Shown here one piece after another: positions 11,823-21,430 of a DNA stretch of 21,430 nucleotides. How positions within the stretch are numbered: position 1 is the stretch's first letter; each line of letters starts with the position of its first letter. The position numbers were made by a program, and so were the translations under genes. Source of the DNA: Larix sibirica (lineage: Eukaryota; Streptophyta; Pinopsida; Pinales; Pinaceae); assembly GCA_004151065.3 (NCBI GenBank), contig NWUY0300017260.1, positions 49,883-71,312 of the forward strand, in the 5' to 3' direction. Below the pieces are notes generated by a model. It was not told where the DNA came from and ran no database searches. It worked only from the letters and a program-made list of their open reading frames with translations.

Positions 11823-12692
11823 GTAATATTCACCATGGACACCCTTAAAACTATAGCTATTGGACTCAATTTAAATGTAAAGATATCCATAATTGAGACT
11901 ATTGGTTTCATAAATGGTCATTTTAAAGGGATGTCACAACATCAAGATTTATGGGACATTTTTAGGTGGTAAATCAACTAAAATAGTGTAGTTTATTATG
12001 TGTGTTCTAAACTAGGAATTTATCCCTTAAAACATACTTTCAAGGCTCATAGGCTATGAATGGGCCTTGAACTATGGTATATGTTCTATAAAAAGAATAT
12101 TTTCCACCACGTGGAATATAAGCCTAATTTCAAGGATTGGGCACAAATTATATGGGTCCAAAATCCGTTCGGTGTTCCCTAATCTAAGATTATTCAACTC
12201 ATAGTTGATTGGTGAGGAAGTAGAACATGATATTGACTTTGCAAAATGAATAATTTCCTTAATATATGAATTGTGTGGGTGCAATTTCAAATATTAGACT
12301 TATCATGGATTGGTCTCTAACCCAATACATGATATAGGGTTGAAAACTATTGATTTTGCATTTAACCAATTTTATTTAGTCATGTAAGCCATGCAGGTCT
12401 TAACCATGGGTCATGTCCTAAGAATTGAATATTTTCCATACGAGAAGAATATGAACCCAATTTGAAAGATGTGGCATAACATGGATGGATTTGGTGACTT
12501 GAGTCATGATAGTTTAGAAATAAAAACTCGGAACTTATCTTCTAATTAACAATTTCTTTCTAGCTCATAGGTCATGCAGGATGTTATATACTTCTTTTCT
12601 TGTTAGAAATTCATGTCACTCGAGGCCAATGCATTTCAGCAATTGGCTAAGAAACTGCAACCCAGGGGCATCTATGCCATCAAAATCACCTA

Positions 12693-12831
12693 GGGATTGA
12701 ACCTGGCCTTGGCCACATGAACATTTAACATGGTTGGATTTTTCGGTGTCACCTCCGAGCTAAGTCACCCCTAAGGGTATTGAACATAGGTCACCTTGTA
12801 AATGAAACCTACACCTTAACCATGTGAGCTA
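12693..12831 (-). repeat. Two successive tRNA-like A/B box pairs (SINE candidate)
   Basis: On the minus strand the first pair is TAGCTCACATGG (12831-12820) with GTTCAATACCC (12785-12775), 46 nt apart. The second pair is TAGCTCGGAGGTG (12762-12750) with GGTTCAATCCC (12703-12693), 59 nt apart. The last is a near-perfect B box. The order fits one tRNA-related head followed by a second, as in a dimeric or nested SINE. The element's 3' end and flanking duplications were not found. Confidence 0.4.
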
Positions 12832-12937
12832 GTGGGAATTGACTCCAATGATTTCATACTAGGAATTGACTCTAAGGATGTCATATGCTAATATAAGCCC
12901 CATGAAATAAATATTTTCATCACAAATCAATCATTTC

Positions 12938-13239
12938 TTTAATCATATATTGATATTTGTGCTATAAGGAGGCACCTATTAAGAGGGATCAAATTTCTTG
13001 CTGTGTAAATTTTATTTTATCTTAATTCTTTCACATCTAGAAGACAAAATTACTTTATGAGGAGACATGGATTTTTGAATTACTTTTCATTTAGTTTTAA
13101 TTTTTCTTTATAAGCTCACGTGAATTTTTAATTATTTTTTATTTTTAAAACGCCATCCCAAATAAATATCCACCCCACAAATAGATGATATTTATAATTT
13201 CATGAGAACCTTCCATATTTAAGATACCCTAACATTATC
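12938..13239. other. AT-rich noncoding stretch
   Basis: About 300 bp of T-rich sequence with no gene, repeat border or regulatory site that I can support. Confidence 0.5.
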
Positions 13240-13539
13240 CTTGAACAAATTAAACCCAAGTGCCCTAAAAGATATTAGCCCATGAACTTTTTCTTTCCCA
13301 AAAGTGCCCTAAAATGTATAACCCACTTTTATAGCCCTTTACCCTCTCAAAAATAAATATCTTAAAAAGATATTGCCCACATGTCCTTAAAGGTATTGGC
13401 CACATGTATGGGCTTTTGCCCTCTCCAAAAAGAGATACCTACAAGCTATTAGCCATGTGTATAGGAGTTTGCCCTCCCAAAAATAAATGCCTTAAATGAA
13501 TAGGAGTTTGCCCTCCCAAAAATAAATGCCTTAAATGAA
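13240..13539. repeat. Degenerate tandem array ending in an exact 39-bp duplication
   Basis: A loosely conserved unit (GCCCTCTCAAAAATAAAT, then CTTAAA, GATATTGCCCACATGT) recurs at uneven spacing of roughly 60-75 bp. The last two copies (13462-13500 and 13501-13539, TAGGAGTTTGCCCTCCCAAA...) are identical over 39 bp. This indicates old decay followed by a recent local duplication. Confidence 0.72.
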
Positions 13540-13780
13540 ATTGCATGTACAGGTAAAAGAAACTGCGTGGATGTATGTTGAAGGGGCAATCCCAATTGCT
13601 GAAATTACAAAAATGTCAAAATAGCAATTTCCAGCAAGAATTTTAATGGGTTTTGAACCCAAAATCGCTGGAAAAGCTGGACATTTTGGTTCTCTTTTAT
13701 CCTACCCATCCATATGTTGATGTGTCAATTGAGTGATATTATCATTTCCGCCCAAAAATCCATTTCGGTTGTTAGTGTTC

Positions 13781-13790
13781 GTATAAGTAG
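13781..13790 (+). promoter_or_regulatory. Candidate TATA element of a plant promoter
   Basis: GTATAAGTAG lies about 30-35 bp upstream of a CT- and CA-rich stretch suitable as a start region (TCATCTCTATAATTGCATTT). It sits about 190 bp upstream of a perfect splice donor. Without transcript data this is a reasoned guess. Confidence 0.35.
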
Positions 13791-13814
13791 AGCACAATCA
13801 TCTCTATAATTGCA

Positions 13815-13972
13815 TTTTCAGTATTCATGTAAGTTGTCTCTGTAATTGTGTTTCGAGTAAAACTAATTCTCTGCCATTGCGAAATTCACCGCCAGTCTCA
13901 GCGCGACCAATTCTCAGCCATTTTCTGCCATTCTCTGCCATTCTGAGCGCGAAATTAATTGCGAGAGAGAAG
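13815..13972 (+). other. Candidate noncoding first exon (5' leader) ending in a consensus donor
   Basis: The stretch from about 13815 to 13972 is less AT-rich than its surroundings and repeats a pyrimidine-rich TTCTCTGCCATT motif (about 13868, 13919 and 13931 in variants), typical of plant 5' leaders. It ends GAGAGAGAAG followed by GTAAGTAG at 13973, a textbook 5' splice site. No long open frame runs through it. The only gene downstream on this strand is ATG8 (start codon 18541), and plant ATG8 genes often have an intron in the 5' leader, so I infer it is the ATG8 leader exon. The exon's left edge and its link to ATG8 are unproven. Confidence 0.38.
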
Positions 13973-15731
13973 GTAAGTAGATATCTTCCGTTCATAGCGA
14001 AAATTTTGCGAGTAATTTGATTTTATAGTAAAACAGGCTGCCTTTATATTTCACGTCTTTTGATTTATCAAAATTATTAGACATTATAGTAATTTTGCGA
14101 GTAAGTTTCTGGTGAATGATGAGCTGAAATTCTTTGTTTAGTTTGACTTACAACAGTTTTTTTTTTCTTATTTCGAACCCAAGTTTCAAGTTTCTTTGTG
14201 GCATGTACGGTCTTCTGTAACACAGTCAATCCTTCTCACATTGGTTGTGTTCGTAGGATTTAGATTTGAGGGCTTAATATTATTTTACATTCTGTAGTAA
14301 CGTTTACAGGACCAGAAGCTAGAATAAGGCTATTTGCGAGTAATTTCACTCTCTAGTCAAACAGTCGGCCTTTATATTTGACGTCTTTGGATTTATCAAA
14401 ATGATTAGACTTTCTAGTGATTTTTGCGAGTAAGTTTCTGGTGAATGATGAGCTGAAATTCTTTGTTTAGTTTGATTTACAACATTTCTGTTTTTTTTCT
14501 TAATTCAAACCCAAGTTTCAAGTTTCTTTGTGGCATGTACGGTCTTCTGTAACACTGTCAATCCTTCTCACATTGCATTGGTTTTGTTCGTAGGATTTAG
14601 ATTTCAGGGCTTAATATTATTGTACATTCTGTAGTAACGTTTACAGGACTAGCAGCTAGAATCAGGCTATTTACAGGAAAATAATGGTGGGGAGTTTAGG
14701 CTATCTATCGGACATCATAGTGTTAAATCTCTTTAGATTATAGGTTTAGGACTTCATAATCCATAGTTAAATTATTTGTTTGATGACTTACAACATTACT
14801 TTTCTTAGTTCAGCATTTGATTCAAGTTTCGTTGTGGCCTGTACCGTCTTATGTAACACTGTCGACCCTTCTCACATTTGGTATTCTTCTGTAACACTGT
14901 CGACCCTTCTCAGATGTGGTATTCTTCGTAGGACTTACATTTCATGGCGTAAAATTATTTTAGTTTACAGGACTAGGAATAATTATCTTTAGAACATGGG
15001 TATAGGACTTCATAATACAGACCAGAGTGTTTGCTTGCGTCCAACATTGAGAAATTGCGACGGCAATGATGCGAAATTAGAATTTAAAGTGCTCATTGGT
15101 TTTATAAGATCTTTTTTTTCACAGCGAAAAGAACTATACATAAGCTATTCTTTCCATAGTTCTTTAACATAAGCTACTCTTTCCATAGTTCTTCAACATC
15201 TTAGTGACCTATTTTTTCAGATCTGTGCCAGCCCACATAAATCAAATCAGTCAGATGACTGCCCTATTCTCTCTAACATATTCTGTAATGTAGCTTCATG
15301 TTTTACGGTTCTGCGTTATCAGCATACTGTAGATCAATACGCTATCTGATCTAAGAACTTAGAAAAACGGCATGTTGTATCTACGCTATTTGTATCATTG
15401 TTGTATTTTTTTGTTAATTGCTATTTGAGTGGCAGAAAGACGAACTATGTTGTACGGTCTTCTGTGACACTGTCAATCCTTCTCACATTACATTGGTTTT
15501 GTTCGTAGGATTTAGATTTCATGGCATAATATTATTTAAGTTTCTGTAGTAACGTTTACAGGACTATCTGAGTAGGTTTTAGATTCCATGGCTTAACACT
15601 ATTTTAGTTTAGATTTCATGGCTTAACATTATTTAAGTTTCTGTAGTAACGTTTACAGGACTAGGTTTTAGATTCCATGTCTTAACATTATTTTAGTTTA
15701 GATTTTATGGCTTAACATTATTTAAGTTTCA
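13973..15731 (+). repeat. Intron-like region built of repeated modules
   Basis: This region consists of partial copies of one noncoding module. Copies at 14005-14332 and 14333-14671 are in tandem with a 328-bp period. A third partial copy lies at about 14775-14985 and a fourth at about 15450-15560. Shared blocks are TGCGAGTAAGTTTCTGGTGA, GGCATGTACGGTCTTCTGTA, TTCGTAGGATTTAGATTT and GTAGTAACGTTTACAGGACT. A nested 38-bp duplication (GTAACACTGTCGACCCTTCT) is at about 14853-14920, and variants of TTTAGATTYCATGGCTTAAC repeat at 15575-15730. There is no open frame. Several blocks contain perfect donor strings (GCGA|GTAAGT). Confidence 0.8.
15219..15385 (+). other. Candidate 3' splice site and conserved block, copy 1
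   Basis: TTAGTGACCTATTTTTTCAG ends at 15220 and has the branch-point, polypyrimidine and CAG features of a plant intron acceptor. The following block (ATCTGTGCC... to GGCATGTTGTATC) is preserved at 17991-18160 with about 90 percent identity. It may be an optional leader exon. No open frame is conserved between the two copies. Confidence 0.3.
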
Positions 15732-15765
15732 GACGTTTCGAGTCCATAACAAGACTCATCATCAG
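15732..15765 (-). ncRNA. Hammerhead-ribozyme-like motif, variant or degenerate
   Basis: Read on the minus strand: CTGATGA (15765-15759), one extra T, stem II strand GAGTC (15757-15753), an 8-nt loop, stem II strand GACTC (15744-15740), then GAAAC (15739-15735) and GTC (15734-15732). The conserved CUGAUGA and GAAA boxes, a 5-bp perfect stem II and a GUC cleavage triplet are all in order. Stem III would be only AC/GU, as in dimer-forming hammerheads. The extra base between CUGAUGA and stem II (the core reads CTGATGATGAG, as if a trinucleotide were duplicated) makes activity doubtful. Hammerheads are known in Penelope-like pseudo-LTRs. Here the motif is antisense to the reverse transcriptase. 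Confidence 0.45.
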
Positions 15766-15830
15766 GACAGTGTGTCAAAGAAAAGTAGCTGATCTCAAAG
15801 GGTGTAGCTTTAATATAGAAGTGCAGAGAC

Positions 15831-17048
15831 ATGAAACTAACCCCCACGTTCGCTGTTATCAACCACCGTATGCGCAGCAAATGGAACACAAGAGCATTTG
15901 ATAAGCTGAGCGCGTCACTGGTGAAGGCAGAGATCAGGAAAACACGTTTCAAATTGGATCGCCTGTCACAAGACGCCCTCAGAATCACCTTGAACTCGCT
16001 GCCACAGTAAAATTCGACCTGTGGAAAGCTGCAGATGCCAACGCTGCACTCAAAGCAGATCGGGAAGGGCGTGAAGCCACAACTAAACAACAAAAGAAAC
16101 TAATCAATCTGCAAAAGAAAAACAATACAGTTCCTGAACCAGAACCAACGAATTGCAGAAAGGTCGTCAACCTCTCTCAACACGCACTCAGCGAGATAGA
16201 AGCCAACACCCTCCGAAAAGGCCTGAATTTTGCCATAGCTCCGACAAGCATCCCTACAGAGACCATCATCTGCGATATCGAAGACAGTATACAAGGGTTA
16301 CCCGAAGTGGACAAAGAGACAATAAGACAAGACTGCGCAGTCATCTTAAGAACAGCGAAACCGCCCAAGAGTAATCTCACAAAGGAAGAACACTTAGCTC
16401 TAAAAAATCTTAGAAGCAACGAGGACATAGTCATAGTAAAAGCTGATAAAGGGGTACCACAGTAGTCATGGACAGATCCCAATACAATGTGAAGATGATT
16501 GAACATCTCACCACTAGTGGGATCTACAAAAAATTAGGTTGCAACCCCATATCCAAAGTAATAAGAGAAGTTAAGAAAGCCATAAAAAACTCTAATCTAA
16601 CTCCAACTCAAGACATCACTCCTAGAATCTATGGTGTTCCCAAAATCCATAAAGACGGAGTTCCCCTTAGACCTATTGTGAATACTATAGGTTCTCCAAC
16701 CTATGAGCTTGCAAAATACATATCCAAAATCCTAGGCCCCCTTGTAGGTAATTTAGAATCATTTATCAAAGACTCTAATGCCTTTGTGAAGTTAATCCGA
16801 GAAGAGAGAGCTGAACCTAAAGACAAGATCGTTAGCTTTGACGTAGTTTCCCTTTTCACAAAGATCCCTCTTAAAGAGGCTATTGAGGTCATTAAGGAGG
16901 TCAATGACCCTGACACAACAAAGTTAGCAATAGTGTGTCTTAGATCAACCTTTTTTAGCTTCCAAGGAGAATTTTATGAGCAAACCATAGGAGTAGCAAT
17001 GGGATCCCCCCTCTCACCCATAGTTGCCAACCTCTTCATGGAGAAGTT
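15831..17048 (+). pseudogene. Penelope-like reverse transcriptase, frameshifted and truncated
   Basis: The reading starts at ATG 15831 (N-terminus MKLTPTFAVINHRMRSKW). It shifts frame by what looks like one lost base near 15980-15990 and continues through FDLWKAADANAALKADREGR and KVVNLSQHALSEIEANTLRKG. At GGGG 16451-16454, just after the KADKG motif, it shifts again: the frame there runs into TAG at 16463 and the +1-compensated frame resumes at TTVVMDRSQY (ATG 16468). The last 193 codons carry the family's hallmark blocks: GVPKIHKDGVPLRPIV (residues 56-71 from 16468), GSPTYELAKYIS, SFDVVSLFTKIPL with the motif A aspartate (D125), and EQTIGVAMGSPLSPIVANLF (motif B). The sequence stops before motif C (YxDD), so the catalytic pair, thumb and endonuclease are absent. 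The copy is inactive. Identification as Penelope-like is secure; assignment to conifer Dryads is by lineage. Confidence 0.92.
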
Positions 17049-17049
17049 N
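17049..17049. other. Ambiguous base at the right end of the retroelement
   Basis: An N separates the reverse transcriptase (ending in the LFMEK region) from intron-repeat sequence matching 14047 onward. The truncation may therefore be an assembly join rather than the natural end of the insertion. Confidence 0.92.
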
Positions 17050-18172
17050 TATTTCACGTCTTTTGATTTATCAAAATTATTATTGCGAGTAAGTTTCTGG
17101 TGAATGATGACCTGAAATTCTTTGTTTAGTTTGACTTACAACATTTATTGTTTTTCTTATTTCAAACCCAAGTTTCAAGTTTCTTTGTGGCATGTACGGT
17201 CTTCTGTAACACTGTCAATCCTTTTCATATTGGTTTTCTTCGTAGGATTTAGATAGAATAAGGCTATTTGCCATATGAAATTTTGAGAATACTTTCCACT
17301 CAGATTGTCATGAAGGTAACATGGTTGCATGAAGATATTAGTCATAAATATAAAAAAAAAATATGGAAGTATGTGGGAAAACGAAATGTAGTTTCGATGG
17401 ATGAACACTCTACCTTCACTCTAATGGATGGACATAGAAACATCTTTACCTACCATCCTACCATCACTGCATGTATGGAATGGAAAAAAATTGTAGAACA
17501 TAGCAGTACCCACTCCTTACTTTTCCTTTTTTGCTTTTAAAGTTGTCCACGGGTTAGGTGAAGTGTTTCATGTTCTCGTTTGATGTTTCACGTTCGGTCT
17601 GAAGAGGGTGGACCACAAGTAACAAATGTCCACGTTTGGGCACATAGTGTTCATAATTTTGGTTTGGGCTTCGTCGTGATTTTAATAGTTATGTTCGATA
17701 ATAGCAAGTAATTTGACTATACAGCCGTAGTATTAGGTGAAATTATTTGTTTAATTTGACCGGACTTCTTAATACAGACCAGAGTGTTTGCTTGCGTCCA
17801 ACATTCAGAAATTAAGTCCAAATTTGAGAAATTCCAACGGCAACGGCAACGATGGGCAATTGGAATTTAAAGTGCTTATTGATTTTATAAGAAACATTTT
17901 CACAGCGAAAAAAACCTCTACTTGATATTCCTTGGGAATCAAAGTATACATAAGCTAGTTCTTCAACATCTTACTGACCTATTTTTTCAGATCTGTGCCA
18001 CTCCACATAAATCAAATCATACCCAGGTCTTTAACATCAGTCAGATGACTGCCCTATTCTGTAATGTAGCTTCATGTTTTACGGTTCTGCATTATCAGCA
18101 AACTGTTGATCAATACGCTATTTGATCTACAGAACTCAGAAAAACGGCATGTTGTATCATTGTTGTTTTTTT
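17050..18172 (+). repeat. Second copy of the intron-like module (segmental duplication)
   Basis: 17050-17271 matches 14047-14340 with internal deletions (TATTTCACGTCTTTTGATTT, GCGAGTAAGTTTCTGGTGA, GGCATGTACGGTCTTCTGTA). About 17765-18172 matches about 15012-15390 (CAGACCAGAGTGTTTGCTTG, TCAGATGACTGCCCTATTCT, AAAAACGGCATGTTGTATC). The middle (17272-17760) has no clear counterpart. It contains a 90-codon open frame (17268-17540) with no recognisable domain. The retroelement lies between the two copies. Confidence 0.82.
17971..18125 (+). other. Candidate 3' splice site and conserved block, copy 2
   Basis: TTACTGACCTATTTTTTCAG ends at 17990 with a CTGAC branch-point-like string, a T-rich tract and CAG, the same arrangement as at 15201-15220. 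It is the last strong acceptor upstream of the ATG8 start codon, about 550 bp away. The sequence downstream could be a leader exon, but a donor leading on to 18541 was not identified. Confidence 0.3.
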
Positions 18173-18323
18173 AGTTTGCTAGTTGAGTGGCAGAAAGACC
18201 AGCTATGTTAAGGGATTATTGGATGTACAGATATCACGTCTTAACTTTTATGTTGCATTTTTTATTTTTATTATTCAAGAAAAAGACAACTTAGAATTTT
18301 CTTTTAAGTTTAGTACAACATTG

Positions 18324-18421
18324 ATTAAGTTAATTAAAATGTATGTTTAGCTTTGTAAAATTTGGAATATTAATTAAGTTAATTAGAATGTATGTTTAGC
18401 TTTGTAAAATTTGGAATATTA
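18324..18421. repeat. 49-bp direct tandem duplication upstream of ATG8
   Basis: Copies 18324-18372 and 18373-18421 (ATTAAGTTAATTARAATGTA, then TGTTTAGCTTTGTAAAATTT) are almost identical. They end about 120 bp before the ATG8 start codon. Confidence 0.9.
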
Positions 18422-18505
18422 AGTTTAAGAAAATTTTTGAATGGTTTGTTTGTGTTTATTTTTACTAAGTTTTATGTTTATTGTTTCCACATGTGAAATT
18501 GGAAA

Positions 18506-18536
18506 TCAAAGAAGTGAATTTTCAAAGAAGTGAATT
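18506..18536. repeat. 16-bp tandem duplication just before the ATG8 start
   Basis: TCAAAGAAGTGAATT occurs at 18506-18520 and 18522-18536, four bases before the start codon at 18541. It lies in the predicted 5' leader. Confidence 0.85.
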
Positions 18537-18540
18537 AATA

Positions 18541-21098
<2,558 letters not shown>

Positions 21099-21430
21099 AA
21101 CAATGAGGCTTATATACAGTCTTGAGAAACTCATGTGATTTATCGAGATTAAATTCAATTGTGAATGTGATCTAAAGGGAAATTCAATGTCTATGTTGTA
21201 GAGTGTTTTATATGGGTATGGGTAACATTGAAATTCTTTGGAAATTCATGAAACTTGCTTGATGTTAAAACTTTTGGTCTGTGTTGCATAGACACGAATT
21301 TGCATATCTATACTGTGTTTCAGTAATATTTTCTTGGAATGAGAGGAGGAAACATATTTGACATGGCGATTGAGTATTGAGATTAAAATGATTAGTCTAG
21401 ATCTTTATTTGTTGGTAATTACTAGTGATT
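21099..21430 (+). other. ATG8 3' flank, probable 3' UTR
   Basis: This is the sequence downstream of the ATG8 stop codon. No canonical AATAAA is present, and the T-rich and TGT-containing stretches at about 21200-21320 are compatible with looser plant polyadenylation signals. No further gene begins before the window ends. Confidence 0.55.

Larger units (their letters stand above)
10779..12937. repeat. Diverged tandem repeat, unit ~1.08 kb, two units
   Basis: Unit 1 (10779-11821) and unit 2 (11823-12937) align throughout: GTAATATTCA at the start, CTTTCAAGGCTCATAGGCTA in the middle, GTTAGAAATTC (period 1079), and ATAAGCCCCATGAAATAAAT near the end. Divergence is roughly 10-15 percent with indels. 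One of these is about 60 extra bp after TCACTCGAGG in unit 2. No coding frame is conserved between units. This is a genuine old duplication, unlike the near-identical pair at 7466 and 10255. Confidence 0.9.
15732..17048 (+). mobile_element. Penelope-like retroelement fragment (Dryad-type), 5' part only
   Basis: The stretch is more GC-rich than its flanks and encodes, on the plus strand, the N-terminal region and the first half of a Penelope-family reverse transcriptase. The left edge is taken at GACGTTTCGAG (15732), where the intron repeat ends and a hammerhead-like motif begins. The right edge is an N at 17049, after which intron-repeat sequence resumes at once. The rest of the reverse transcriptase, the GIY-YIG endonuclease typical of the canonical family, and any second pseudo-LTR are missing. 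No target-site duplication could be assigned. Penelope-like elements are rare in plants but are established in conifers, where they are called Dryads, so this supports a conifer source. Confidence 0.9.

Noticed and set aside
12072-12290. 72-codon minus-strand open frame in the repeat unit
   Set aside because: The frame is not conserved in the paralogous unit at 10779-11821.
15722-16506. Minus-strand open frames of 61-123 codons over the retroelement
   Set aside because: They are antisense shadows of the Penelope-like coding region, which explains the plus strand.
17268-17540. 90-codon plus-strand open frame after the retroelement
   Set aside because: It is not part of the Penelope-like protein, has no recognisable domain, and lies in intron-like DNA.
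17922-18125. 67-codon plus-strand open frame (contains MTALFCNVASC)
   Set aside because: The paralogous copy near 15255 is shifted and stopped early, so the protein is not conserved. I keep only the splice-site observation.

Overview
This window is nuclear DNA from a seed plant, most likely a conifer. It is AT-rich, very gene-poor and crowded with decayed repeats. It contains a five-exon plant ATG8 gene and a fragment of a Penelope-like retroelement whose reverse transcriptase is of the kind reported in conifers (Dryad elements). There are no bacterial, organellar or CRISPR features.

Layout. Positions 1-7465 hold no recognisable gene. They carry many direct tandem duplications (16 bp to about 650 bp) and one (TC)n(TA)n microsatellite. 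Positions 7466-12937 are dominated by a noncoding repeat family. Two copies (7466-8820 and 10255-11609) agree at all but two of 1355 positions, with no indel, and both end at runs of N. I read this as an assembly duplication around an unrelated 1.4 kb piece (8823-10253). A third, clearly diverged unit (11823-12937) is a true old tandem copy, and tRNA-like A and B boxes lie on its minus strand. A degenerate tandem array follows at 13240-13539.

Positions 13781-13972 look like a plant promoter and noncoding first exon ending in a perfect AG|GTAAGT donor. Positions 13973-18172 look like a long, internally duplicated intron. Inside it sits the Penelope-like fragment (15732-17048): frameshifted twice, cut off in the middle of the reverse transcriptase, and carrying a hammerhead-ribozyme-like motif on the minus strand at its left edge.

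The right end holds the only intact gene. ATG8 spans 18541-21098 in five exons with canonical GT-AG introns and encodes 117 residues. I assembled it from exons too short to stand out as open frames, including a 37-base first exon. The protein stops exactly at the glycine that is normally exposed by ATG4 cleavage, although its core resembles the ATG8 clade that normally keeps a C-terminal tail. The best candidate for something unusual here is this pre-processed ATG8 together with the Penelope fragment in its probable 5' leader intron. That the 13.8-14.0 kb exon belongs to ATG8 is inference.
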